From the NCBI GenBank assembly GCA_964023205.1, contig OZ026833.1, positions 42,687,137 to 42,751,136 on the forward strand: a stretch of DNA of 64,000 nt, in the 5' to 3' direction. The translations under genes were made by a program, and so were the position numbers. Origin of the DNA: Lutraria lutraria. Lineage: Eukaryota > Mollusca > Bivalvia > Venerida > Mactridae. Below, piece by piece: positions 44,997 to 59,900 of this stretch. The notes under the pieces are model-generated. The model worked only from the letters and a program-made list of their open reading frames with translations, had not been told where the DNA came from and did not search any database. The stretch's first letter is position 1; each line of letters opens with the position of its first letter.

Positions 44997-47900
44997 TCAA
45001 TTAATTTTTATCAAATATTGATATGAGAAAGGATACGATCTGTCTTTTTCTTTCTTCCTTTCTTTACTTCTGGAGCGTTCATGTTCATTTTCTCTGAGAT
45101 CCTGGAAACCATAACAACATAAAATTATATTCATTATCACATTTTGATGAGTTTTCTTTTTTTAAGGCCAGTTACTCACATGGCAGATTTCACTTACAAG
45201 AGGCCGTAACTCAGGTTGACTGTACAGTATAACCTCTGTAGAGCAACACCCTATGGGAGCTGCAAATATTGGCCATTATAGAGAGGTTGCTGCTCTACAG
45301 AGGGCTGCTCTGGTGAGGTTGTACTGTACATTCTTTCTTTTTTTTCACAACAACAGCCATGGTCATTTGGTGATTTTTCAAGCTTTGTGGAGAAATACAC
45401 CAGCGTACACCTGGATAGATCCACTAACCTTCTGTAAGCCAGCTGGACAGATTCTTAACGTGATTTCATTCTAGTCATTAATGGAATCCATATTCACTTA
45501 ATAAGAGGTATATTCTTTCAAATGAATAAACAGGAATGTCAATAGAGCCAAATTAAAAATCCTGAAAATCATACACAGCTGACCATTTTTGTCAAACAAG
45601 AGGCCATCAACCACATTGTTTTCATATTAACTCAGTTTGTATTAAAGAAAATCCTTCAGTGCAGATTAAATTGACATAACTTTGCCATTTCTTGAGATAT
45701 TTTCGTCAAATAACTTTTAACTTGCTCAGATATCATAGATCTTTCAGGACAGATAAGTCAGAATTAGTCTGGTATTCCAGATATAGCTGGAATATTGGCA
45801 CCCCTGATAAATAATATTCAATGCTCCAGGGATGTAATATAATGATTTCTGAGCCAGTTTAGTACAAGGTGATAAACATTTAAGGATTGTTTCTTATATT
45901 TCGGGCATTTGTGCAGTATTAATGCTCAGGCAGGGTTTTGAAATTCCGTGAAGCGTGCTTGTAAATTTTCAAATTGAAGTATTTTTACAAAGTTGTTTTT
46001 ACAATTAAAGCAGAGTTGAAAACACAAGACATGTAATTTTCAATGTACACAAGTAAAACATGTTCTGGATAAATTGTTACTAAATTTAGACTGGCAAGAA
46101 GTATGGTAAGAATATAACTTTGCGCTATCACTGACAGCGTCTAACAATCAGAATCGTAGGTTTCGAAGCTCCGCCCTTGGAGGTGGTCTCGGAAGGCCGA
46201 TCAAATACGAAATATTAATGCTCAATTTTTCCAACAGAAAATTAAGAGTGAATATAAATATGATTAATTAATACCTTTCTACTGGAACTTGATCTTGTAT
46301 AATTATCATCATGATGCCTTTCATAACCATCGTCTTTCGCTCGACTTCTATCCTCAGAATCACCATTCACCTTACTAGAACGACCTAACAAGAGAAAAGT
46401 TAGGAAATAATATATGCACAGTAAAAATAACCATATAACATATCAAGCATTATTCATTTTAATCACGAGTTAGGGTTAGGCAAATACAGTACTTGTCAGA
46501 GCTTTATGTACAGGACTGAATGATACATATACCATACTTGTCAGAGCTTTATGTACAGAACTGAATGATACATATACCGTACTTGTCAGAGCTTTATGTA
46601 CAGAACTGAATGATACATATACCGTACTTGTCAAAGCTTTATGTACAGGACTGAATGATACATATACCGTACTTGTCAGAGCTTTATGTACAGGACTGAA
46701 TGATACATATACCCTACTTGTCAGAGCTTTATGTACAGGACTGAATGATACATATACCGTACTTGTCAAAGCTTTATGTACAGGACTGAATGATACATAT
46801 ACTGTACTTGTCAGAGCTTTATGTACAGGACTGAATGATACATATACCGTACTTGTCAGAGCTTTATGTACAGGACTGAATGATACATATACCGTACTTG
46901 TCAAAGCTTTATGTACAGGACTGAATGATACATATACCGTACTTGTCAGAGCTTTATGTACAGGACTGAATGATACATATACCCTACTTGTCAAAGCTTT
47001 ATGTACAGGACTGAATGATACATATACCGTACTTGTCAGAGCTTTATGTACAGGACTGAATGATACATATACCCTACTTGTCAAAGCTTTATGTACAGGA
47101 CTGAATGATACATATACCGTACTTGTCAGAGCTTTATGTACAGGACTGAATGATACATATACCGTACTTGTCAAAGCTTTATGTACAGGACTGAATGATA
47201 CATATACCGTACTTGTCAGAGCTTTATGTACAGGTCTGAATGATACATATACCTGTCACAGCTTTATGTACAGGACTGAATGATACATATACCGTACTTG
47301 TCAGAGCTTTATGTACAGGACTGAATGATACATATACCGTACTTGTCAGAGCTTTATGTACAGGACTGAATGATACATATACCGTACTTGTCAGAGCTTT
47401 ATGTACAGGACTGAATGATACATATACTGTACTTGTCAGAGCTTTATGTACAGGTCTGAATGATACATATACCTGTCACAGCTTTATGTACAGGACTGAA
47501 TGATACATATACCGTACTTGTCAGAGCTTTATGTACAGGACTGAATGATACATATACCGTACTTGTCAGAGCTTTATGTACAGGACTGAATGATACATAT
47601 ACCTGTCACAGCTTTATGTACAGGACTGAATGATATATATACCGTACTTGTCAGAGCTTTATGTACAGGACTGAATGATACAAATACAGTACTTGTCAGA
47701 GCTTTATGTACAGGACTGAATGATATATATACCGTACTTGTCAGAGCTTTATGTACAGGACTGAATGATACATATACCGTACTTGTCAGAGCTTTATGTA
47801 CAGGACTGAATGATATATATACCGTACTTGTCAGAGCTTTATGTACAGGACTGAATGATACATATACTTGTCAGAGCTTTATGTACAGGACTGAATGATA

Positions 47901-50900
47901 TATATACCGTACTTGTCAGAGCTTTATGTACAGGACTGAATGATACAAATACAGTACTTGTCAGAGCTTTATGTACAGGACTGAATGATACATATACCGT
48001 ACTTGTCACAGCTTTATGTACAGGACTGAATGATACATATACCGTACTTGTCAGAGCTTTATGTACAGGACTGAATGATACATATACCGTACTTGTCAGA
48101 GCTTTATGTACAGGTCTGAATGATACATATACCGTACTTGTCACAGCTTTATGTACAGGACTGAATGATACATATACCGTACTTGTCACAGCTTTATGTT
48201 CAGGACTGAATGATACATATACCGTACTTGTCAGAGCTTTATGTACAGGACTGAATGATACATATACTGTACTTGTCACAGCTTTATGTACAGGACTGAA
48301 TGATACATATACTGTACTTGTCAGAGCTTTATGTACAGGACTGAATGATATATATACCGTACTTGTCACAGCTTTATGTTCAGGACTGAATGATACATAT
48401 ACCGTACTTGTCAGAGCTTTATGTACAGGACTGAATGATACATATACTGTACTTGTCACAGCTTTATGTACAGGACTGAATGATACATATACCGTACTTG
48501 TCAGAGCTTTATGTACAGGACTGAATGATATATATACTGTACTTGTCACAGCTTTATGTACAGGACTGAATGATACATATACCGTACTTGTCAAAGCTTT
48601 ATGTACAGGACTGAATGATACATATACCGTACTTGTCAGAGCTTTATGTACAGGACTGAATGATACATATACCCTACTTGTCAAAGCTTTATGTACAGGA
48701 CTGAATGATACATATACCGTACTTGTCAGAGCTTTATGTACAGGACTGAATGATACATATACCGTACTTGTCAAAGCTTTATGTACAGGACTGAATGATA
48801 CATATACCGTACTTGTCAGAGCTTTATGTACAGGTCTGAATGATACATATACCTGTCACAGCTTTATGTACAGGACTGAATGATACATATACCGTACTTG
48901 TCAGAGCTTTATGTACAGGACTGAATGATACATATACCGTACTTGTCAGAGCTTTATGTACAGGACTGAATGATACATATACCGTACTTGTCAGAGCTTT
49001 ATGTACAGGACTGAATGATACATATACTGTACTTGTCAGAGCTTTATGTACAGGTCTGAATGATACATATACCTGTCACAGCTTTATGTACAGGACTGAA
49101 TGATACATATACCGTACTTGTCAGAGCTTTATGTACAGGACTGAATGATACATATACCGTACTTGTCAGAGCTTTATGTACAGGACTGAATGATACATAT
49201 ACCTGTCACAGCTTTATGTACAGGACTGAATGATACATATACCGTACTTGTCACAGCTTTATGTACAGGTCTGAATGATACATATACCGTACTTGTCAGA
49301 GCTTTATGTACAGGACTGAATGATACATATACCGTACTTGTCAGAGCTTTATGTACAGGACTGAATGATACATATACCGTACTTGTCAGAGCTTTATGTA
49401 CAGGACTGAATGATACATATACTGTACTTGTCACAGCTTTATGTACAGGTCTGAATGATACATATACCGTACTTGTCACAGCTTTATGTACAGGACTGAA
49501 TGATACATATACCGTACTTGTCACAGCTTTATGTTCAGGACTGAATGATACATATACCGTACTTGTCAGAGCTTTATGTACAGGACTGAATGATACATAT
49601 ACTGTACTTGTCACAGCTTTATGTACAGGACTGAATGATACATATACTGTACTTGTCAGAGCTTTATGTACAGGACTGAATGATATATATACCGTACTTG
49701 TCACAGCTTTATGTTCAGGACTGAATGATACATATACCGTACTTGTCAGAGCTTTATGTACAGGACTGAATGATACATATACTGTACTTGTCACAGCTTT
49801 ATGTACAGGACTGAATGATACATATACCGTACTTGTCAGAGCTTTATGTACAGGACTGAATGATATATATACTGTACTTGTCACAGCTTTATGTACAGGA
49901 CTGAATGATACATATACCGTACTTGTCAGAGCTTTATGTACAGGACTGAATGATACATATACCGTACTTGTCAGAGCTTTATGTACAGGACTGAATGATA
50001 CATATACTGTACTTGTCAGAGCTTTATGTACAGGACTGAATGATACATATACCCTACTTGTCAGAGCTTTATGTACAGGACTGAATGATACATATACTTA
50101 CTGTTGGTTGTTTCTACACTTCTACGTTTCTTGCTTGACGAGGCACTAGCGTCTGGGTCATTATATTCCTACAGATACAAAAACACTTTTTTATAAGTTT
50201 ATATACATGAAGATACTGAATAGTTTGAACATACATGTATGAGTTAATAAAACACACACTAAAGCAGCTAGGGTACAGATCCCAGTTTCTGAACAAAGTA
50301 ACAGTTGAATCTGTGTATAAAGACCATCACACAACAAGCCAAAAATGACTGAATTCTTTTTTCTTTCAGAGTTTGAACAAAACAGCTGTTTAAATTAGAA
50401 ATCATTTATTGACCTATTAAATCAGGTGGTCTTTACATATAAGTGGTCTGTGGTACAGAGTCTATCCCTGTATGAAATATTGAACACCCTAAAGTCCCCA
50501 GTGACCAACACCAACAAAGAAAGGGAAGCAATGAACACTCCAGTGATTATGAAAGATGGTATTATATTTAAAATACTCAGTTAAGGATTATAAACATGCA
50601 TTATGACAAGGTATGGTGTGATTTCACTGATTTTATTATCCTGTCAAAGCTGAATAATTACACGGTCAATGAAGGCGCTTATTTTTAGTTTCATACCACA
50701 GTCGCTTTAGTTTATTTTACTACTAGGGTAAGTACCATTCTACATGTTTATAAAATATTATGTAGCGCTTCGTCAAGTACATGTACTTTTGACTACCAGT
50801 ATAACGAAAATTGTCGTATAACTTATGAAAGTAATCGAATCTCACAGAAACTAAAAATAAAAGCCAAGCATTGACTGTTAAATCATGCAGCTTTGACAGT

Positions 50901-53900
50901 TTAATAAAATTGCACAAAACTAGAAGGATGCATTCAAAATATGGAAATAAGATTAACTGAGTAGTCATCACAAGTCAACCCAGCAAAGTGCTTGCTTTTT
51001 TAATCATTACTATCAAAGCCCATGCAGCCACAATATACCCATTAAATGTGAATTAAAACCTATCTCAAGATATCAAATTCAAAATAACAAGGATGCTAAT
51101 CTGAATCATTCAGTAGAATGCAATGTAACAAACTGAGCCAGCTATCAATAAGGCCTCTTCACTACAATGATTACCTAATTTTTAATCTAGACTTAAGTTT
51201 TCAAAATTTTATTTGGTTAACAAAGGTAGGCGAAATGTAAAGGTGTAACTGTATTAAAAGTTATTTGTATTAATGACAAAAGCATATCACACATAAATCC
51301 CCAACCAGTCAAGTCAACCATTACCAGGATAAAATACAATTGAACATAGATAGATAGATAGATTTTATTTGAAAATATAAGAACCCAGTTTCCTATGTTG
51401 CTAACAAAACGTGCGCAAAATGATTTGTAATCATAACATTGTCTTTGCACGACATATTTTCAGCAAGTTCAGACAAAATAATAAAGTACTTCTCTTTATA
51501 CAGCAATCAGTTGCCTTAATTTAGCTGTTATTGACTTTCCAGCACATGACTGACATTCAGGTTATACATTTACTATCAAGTCAAAATCGAATCGAGCCGA
51601 CAATGAGGGAAAAAAATTGCCATCAATTAAAGTCAGACAACACTAAATGAATCATAGAAGATTACCTCAGCATAGTAATTATTACTCTGTGATGTCTCTG
51701 AGTCATTTAATGCAGCTTTTGCTTCTTTCTTCAGCTGTTCACATGAAATTCAAAATGGCAAGCAACTACTGATATGATGTATTACAGACACATGTTACAT
51801 GAGATAACACTAGTAGTAACAAAACAAGATACAGCCCAGCCCTACCCGTGTTCTCCAGAAGCCCTGACGGCCGGCAATATCGCCTTCTACTTGAAACTTA
51901 GCGCTAGCTCCTTTTTTTCAATCAAAATAATTTGCAACAAAAAATAATAATCTGTGAATAAAACTCACTAGTTATCAGTTTTATTCAAAATTGATTAAAA
52001 TTTCGACGTTTCTGCAATAAGCTCTATTTTTAGTTCTTCTGAAAAAAAACTATGAAATAACTACACAGCTATGTGCATGCCAAATTGTCCCCAACCAATA
52101 CAAACACCAATGATCAGTGAATGGTTTCAAGAAAAACTCAATTATATCAGCTTCATTAACATATCTTAGCCAATTTTTTTCTTGAAATAAATAATATATA
52201 TCAGCTTTAGATTGCAAAGAAAAATCAACTATAATCTCAAAGTTTACCACCTCAAAGCTGGTAATTCAAATAATTCAAAACTGAAACAATAACTGCTGGC
52301 AAAAATCTGACTGAAATACTAATAACAAAAACCTAGCTAAGATATGGCCATGAAACAATAAACCAGAATCTCAAACATTAGGGTCAGATGTTATACAACT
52401 TCACATTATTCTCCATGCTCAAGCTTGTTTTACTGTCAGCAAAATTTTGTCAAATTAGCAAATTTGTAGAAAATTTAGTAAACATTTTAGAATAACTACG
52501 GCACAACCAAACTTTTACATAAACAGTAACATAATGTTATTAATTAACATGATTATTCATTAAATATCTTGTATCATGTTTGAGATTTAAGAGTTTCATA
52601 ACTCACAAAGTCCAAAAGGTTAGTTTTGAGGTCATTCATAAAATGAGCCAATGGCAGGGCTGCATTCTGTGGCATGTCTTAATTAAGTTAGGGAGATATT
52701 TTTGTTACATCATTAATCATATAAAGCAATAATTTTGTAAAAGTTAATTAACATCACTCAAAGATTAACAAGAGGGCCATAATGACTCTATAATCACTCA
52801 CCTGAGAAAAGAAGCATTAATCTTCAATTTGGAGAGCACAATAGTGTCAAACAATAGAAATATAAGAAATATAAGACTTGTAAAATCAAGTAACCCCTAA
52901 GGCAGAGCTAATTTTGACCCCCAGGCCATGATTTAAACAAACTTTCGAGAGGTTCACTACTAAATGCTACATACCAAGTATAAAAGCTCTAAACCTTGTA
53001 CTTTTGGAGTAGATTTTCCTATTATGGGCCTATCCAAGTCAAGTGACTCCTGGGATGGGGCTATTATTGACACTGGGCACAATTAGAACAAATTTGGTAG
53101 AGGTGTACTAGACAATGCTACACACCAAATATCAAAGCTCTAGTCATTGTAGTTTACGATTTTTGAAGTTTTTCCTATTGGTTGACATTGGCTACCAGTG
53201 TTGAATGGATTTTATCTTTTTTTATCTATTTTAAAAGGATCATTCCTGTATGGTTTGGATGCAATTGGCCCAGTGACTTAGGAGATGTTATTCAAAGAAG
53301 TTAGACACTACTTCACTACGGATGCAGGGCAATCACAAAAGCTTACCTTGAGCACATTGTGCTCAGGTAAGCTGAAACCATGTTTTCATATATAGTAAAT
53401 ATAGATAAAATTCTTTCTAATGCAATTGAACACCTACCCGCTTCTTTTCTTTCCTTTCACGATCTTTATCCGGGCTCAAACTCTGCAATTGTACCCAAAA
53501 ATCAATGAAGAATTATTACTAGACATTATATAAGTAGTCCAGACAAAATAATCTAAAGCAAAATATGGTGGTAGAACCTGTATGCTAATTGATTAAATAA
53601 AGGATGTCTGGAGTATGAGTATCTTTAATTAGATCTTCCAGAAATTCTAAATTCTTTGATAAATAGACATTAACAGGTCATTAAGATTATGAACTAATCC
53701 CTGATGCAGTATGGCTCCTACAGACCCTTTTCACAGTAGCCCCAACAGTTATCCAGGTTGTTGTGACTTTGATCTTTGACCCAACAGATAATAAGGTCCA
53801 TCATCTAACTAAAGTTGTTGATTGTATTCAGTTTCCATACATGAACATGATTTAAAATGACAATTTTATCATTCAAGGGCCATAACTTTGACCCACTAAT

Positions 53901-56900
53901 AAATTATCCATTTCTTCGAAATCCTACAAAAGGTATAAAATGACCACTTAATGTCCAAATTTAATTAAAATAAATGATGGAAAATGTCTACAGATTAGTG
54001 ACAGACATCCAACAATGCTTCAAGTTCCAAATGAAATTTTCAACTATGACAAAGTTTCACAATACCTTGATGTGACAATAAAATGCAGGGATGAAAAAAA
54101 TAATTCAGTACGAATAAGCTCTTAATACAAATTTAAAAGATTCAAAACTCAGAAAATTTAATAAATTTTTCTCTTACCCTTCGATGACGTGACTTAGACG
54201 AAACGCTGGTGTCTTCCTATAATGACAAAACAGGGGTCAATCTCGACTACAACAAATTACAGTTGACCAGCTCATAGCCCTATCAGATCGTATGAAGCTG
54301 TAAAACAACTTACAAACAAACAGACATGACCAGACTCACGTAGGCACACCTAGCATACTGACAGCATCAACAGTTACACATCTTTCAACCATAACAAGTA
54401 ATTAATACAATGTACAATCATACAATGCTAATACTAATTAACTTTAACATCAACAGTGAAGCAGTAACAATTGTTTTAAGTCTGACTGTAGCAGAATAAT
54501 AACACTACCTATAAGATTTAAAGAAACAAGTGAACAAATGATGCATACTGACATAATTATTTTATGTCAATCTGTGCTACCACTGAGGCATAATATGTCA
54601 CTCTGTGTTACTACTTAGATATGTTTTGTCACCATGTGATAGTAACTGATATATGTTATGTCACTATACATTACCATTGAGATATGTTATGTCACTACAT
54701 GTTACCACTGAGATATGTTATGTCACTATGTGATAGTACTGAGGCATGTTATGTCACTGTATGCTACCACTGAGATATGTTATGTCACTATATGTTACCA
54801 CTGAGATATGTTATGTCACTATATGTTACCACTGAGGCATATTATGTCACTATACATTACCACTGAGATATGTTATGTCACTATATGTTACCACTGAGAT
54901 ATGTTATGCCACTATGTGATAGTACTGAGATATGTTATGTCCCTGTATGTTACCACTGAGATGATTTATTATGTTATGCCAATTTATGTTACCAATGAGG
55001 CATGTTATGTCACTATACATTACCACTGAGATATGTTATGTCAGTATGTGATAGTATTGAGGCATGTTATGTCACTATATGTTACCACTGAGATATGTTA
55101 TGTCACTTTGTTACCACTGAGATATGTTATGTCACTGTATGTTACCACTGAGGCATATTATGTCACTGTACATTACCACTGAGATATGTTATGTCATTAT
55201 GACAGTATTTCTATGTATTAGTACTGAGATATGGTACATCATGATAAGTTTATACTGAAGTAAATTACATCACTATGTATCAGTTCTGCAGAATGCTATT
55301 TTGTTATGACTGTACGTACCTAGTCAAAGTATTTTTTGTGACTGGTTGTCCGACTATATACTTTATGAGGAAAACCCTCCAAAACTAGGTTGTCCCCCCC
55401 CCCCCAAAGACTTAAAGAAGGAAAAAATCTGTTGGGGCAGGGACAACCCATTACTTTGAAGATTGTACCGCATATACATGTACTTAAGGTGATAGTACCG
55501 ACTAACAGGGCTTTTTTTCACAGGTAGGGAAAGGGGCCATGTCCTGAACTTCGGGGAAAATAACACATAATTTTCTGCAAAAGGGGAAAACTTGATTTTA
55601 GGGGAAAACTGCATGATTTTAAGTATTTTCCTGAGGGGAAGACCCCTATTAACTGCCTATGCCACAGAAGGAAAAAAAGCCCTGACTAGTGACTGACAAA
55701 AACATGTGACTTTATCAAGATTTATGTTGTAAGTTCATGAAATGCAAGTTCTTATAGTAGTGAAATTATTACTGCAGGTCAACAATGTTCTAATATTGGA
55801 ATGAACAAAGACATTCACAATCATAATGCATTGAAAATATATCAATAACATTGCGTACAAACATCTTAAGTAAATATACAAATTAACAATCATGCCATGT
55901 AAAACACTTATGAATGAGAAATGCTGAGTCAGATTAATACATAAATTTCCATGAAAATTAACACCAAGATATAAATTCAACTCTTCGATCCATAATAAAA
56001 CGAATTATTCTTTTGCAAATAATTACATTTTGGTTGGATTTAGCATTATATTATATATTTTAAGTGTCACACAAAAGTACTTGTTCAAAGAGGAAAATGG
56101 AAATTATTAATCAATCATTAATTAATTACAGTGCATCAAAGGTCACCATACAAAAATTCTACATAGTGGTATATCTACATACAGTGAAGATGCTTATCTT
56201 TTTCCTTGATTGAAATACAAATTAAGCTGAAACTTCTTTCTTATCTTAAGTCTAACAGGAGGGCCATGATGGCCCTATATCACTCACCTGACTACCACTG
56301 CAGCCGTGCACAATCAAGTGACCGCCCGGGGAAAGTCATTTTTACCAAGCAGGTCATGACTATAATGTTATAAACAAATTTGGTAGAAGTCCACTTTGCA
56401 GTGCCTAAGCTCTGACCCTATTTTATTTTAAGATTTTTTAAAACATTTTTCATTGTACAATCAAGCGATCCCAAGGGACAAGGTTTACTTGACCCAGGGG
56501 TCATGATTTGAACTTACTTGGTGAAGTCCAATAGATAATACTACATGTCAGAATGTTTAAAAATAAATCCTACTAGCAAACAAGATTTAATATAGCAATT
56601 TTTCTACGTCAAGGGCCCATGAATCTATAAGTACTAGTCTGATTTCTGAGACCTTAAGATCATACACTCACTGTAAATATGCTAAGCATCTGTGTAGAAA
56701 TAAAGGTGCTAGAATGTAAACAAGAGGGCCATGATGGCCCTATAAATGCTCACCAGGAGAAAAGGTCATTTAGAGATTAACATTGTTGAAGTTTTCTATA
56801 CGAGTCTAAGTAAGATCAAGTGACCCATCTGGGCCGTTTTTTATCCCATGGCCATTATATGAACAGATTTAAAAGAGGTCCATTAGACAAAGCTAGATAC

Positions 56901-59900
56901 CAAATATCTTAGCTCTAAGCCTTGTGGTTTCGGAGAAGATTTTTAAAAATTTTCCTATATAAAATAGAATAAACCCCAGGGCAGGGCTAATTTTGACCCC
57001 AGGGCCATAATTTGAACAAACTTGGTAGAGGTCCACTACACAATGCCACATACAAAATATCTAAGCTCTAGGCCTTGCGGTTTTGGAGAAGAAGATTTTT
57101 TAAATTTTCCTATATAAGTCTATATAAATCAAGTGACCCCCGGGGTGGGGCCAATTTTGACCCTAGGGCAATAATTTGAACAAACTTGGTAGAGGTCCAC
57201 TAGACAATGCTACATACCAAATATCTTAGCTTTAGGCCTTGTGGTTTCGGAGAAGAAGATTTTTTAAATTTTCCTATATAAAATAGAATAAACCCCAGGG
57301 CACGGCTAATTTTGACCCCGGGACCATAATTTGAACAAACTTGGTAGAGGTCCACTACACAATGCCACATACAAAATATCTAAGCTCTAGGCCTTGCGGT
57401 TTCGGAGAAGAAGACTTTTTAAATTTTCCTATATAAGTCTATATAAATCAAGTGACCCCCGGGGCGGGGCCAATTTTGACCCTAGGGCAATAATTTGAAC
57501 AAACTTGGTAGAGGTCCACTGGACAATGCTATATGCCAAATATCTTAGCTCTAGGCCTTGTGGGTTCGGAGAAGAAGATTTTTTAAATTTTCCTATATAA
57601 AATAGAATAAACCCCAGGGTAGGGCCAATTTTGACCCCGGGGCCATAATTTCAACAAACTTGGTAGAGGTCCACTAGACAATGCCACATACAAAATATCT
57701 TAGCTCTAGGCCTTGCGGTTTCGGAGAAGATTTTTTAAATTTTCCTATATAAGTCTATATAAATCAAGTGACCCCCGGGACGGGGCCAATTTTGACCCTA
57801 GGGCAATAATTTGAACAAACTTGGTAGAGGTCCACTAGACTATGCTACACACCAAATATCAAAGCTCTAGGCATTGTAGTTTTTGACAAGAAGATTTTTT
57901 AAATTTCCTATATCAGTCTATGTAAAATCAAGTTACACCCGGGGCGGAGCCAATTTTGACCCTAGGGGAATAATTTGAACAATCTTTGTAGAGTTCCATT
58001 AGAAAATGCTACATACCAAATATCTCAGCTCTAGGCCCTGTGGTTTCAGACAAGAAGATTTTTTAAGTTTTTTAAATTTGTTGCCATAGCAACCAGAATT
58101 TTTAATGAAATTTAATTTTTTGAACAACTTTGAAAGGGGACCACCCAAGGATCATTCCAGCCAAGTTTGGTTGCAATCGGCATAGCAGTGTAGGAGGAGA
58201 TGTTGTTTTAAGTAAACATGGACGCCACGTATTCGTAACGACGCACGATGGACGCAGGGCGATCACAAAAGCTCACCCTGAGCACATTCGTGCTCTGGTG
58301 AGCTAAAAAGCTGAAATATAGTCAAGGGCCCATAAGTCTGCAAGTACTAGTTCAATTTTGCCCATAATCAACCTCATGCAAGACCTTTAGGCCATACACA
58401 TTTATTGTAAATATGATAAGGATCAGTGAAGAAATGAAGGTGCTAGAGTGTAAACAATGTCAAATATAGCACATTTTCTACATCAAAGGCCCATAACTCT
58501 GGGAGGTCCAAGCCCAATTTCGCCCATAATCAATACTCAAAGTCATCCAAGACCTTTAGGTCATACATAATACATATATGATAATGACTGATTCAGAGCT
58601 GTGGATGCTAGAGTGTTTATGCTAGAGTGTAAACACTCTTAAGTGTGGACGGACGTCAGACAGACGACAGACGGATGCCGGACATTCATTGATCCTAAAA
58701 GTTTACCCTCAGCCATAGGCTCAGGTGAGCTCAAAAGAAATTTTCATTTTAACAATAGAGACATCATTTATACCAATGTATAAGCAATAAATTAGAATCT
58801 ATGAAGTATCTATTCAGTTCTCAATCATCAAAGGTCTGTGGTGATAAAATCTGAATTATCTCCAAGCTAGAATTTATCTATTATGTTTTGTCATAATTAT
58901 GTCATATTACATCATATCATATTTTGGGTTTAAATTGTAAACTAGAGCTGTCAAAGAAGTAATACTCCGGCCGTCGCTTTGACACTAAGAATGCAATATA
59001 GTACACTATACAGCTAAGTTCAAGGGAATATAACTCTGCAATGAGTGAATCACTGGGCATGAAAATTGTGTCTTGCACATGATGGTGAGAACATATTTCA
59101 AGTTTCATTGCAATCACTTAAAGAATGTGAAAGTGGTTCTCTCCACAAACTTTTATGTGGACGGAAGGACGGACGTACTAACGATAGGATACTTAAGTGG
59201 CTTTCCCATGTTAAAATTTAGCCACATAAACCCGATTTTAGCCACATAATTCCACTTATGGACATTTTTTAAGTGACTCCGGTTGAACAAGGAGTCCTAT
59301 ACCTAACCCTAGAGTCACCCAAACCCAATTTGTTTGTACGGACAGGCAGACCGACCAATGACAGAGTGACTCCAATATACCCCCTTTTTTAAGGATGACC
59401 TCATCCAACAACAAATTGATCAGACTATGTACTCAAAAACTAAACAGTGATATGAAATCAAAATTTGAGCTTGGAGACTATTCTGTAATTTCTCAAAATT
59501 TATAACACTGAGTCCAGGATTTACTCCGATAAATTTCATAGAATCCATCTAAAATTGGTGTAAATGTAATAAAACCAAGAAAATACAATGATTATACTCT
59601 AACAAATATTAGTAGTATTATATTATAGTATACATCAACAACACATATAATCAAGTGAACATGATCAATTAACAATTACCTAAGAAGGTCACAATGATAA
59701 AACGTTACTAAGTTATGTCATAAATGTAGCCAATTTACAATGTATCACTAATATACACAGCATGAATCTAACAGCAAAATGTCACAGAAATAGTTAATTA
59801 ACAATAAGAAGGCACTTTTCTAGAAGTGGTGATAATGACATTGTGTTAAAGATGATTGTCAACATAAATTTACCCAAGAAATAATACACATTACCTTGGA

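Noticed and set aside
46471..46480. TTAGGGTTAGG as an interstitial telomere sequence at the edge of the 45-bp array
   Set aside because: Only two motif copies are present; this is expected by chance in 64 kb.
47855..50149. Long plus- and minus-strand repeat proteins (232-342 codons) in the 45-bp array as real genes
   Set aside because: They lie in an intron of a well-supported spliced gene, have no start context or flanking domains, and follow from a 45-bp period without stops.
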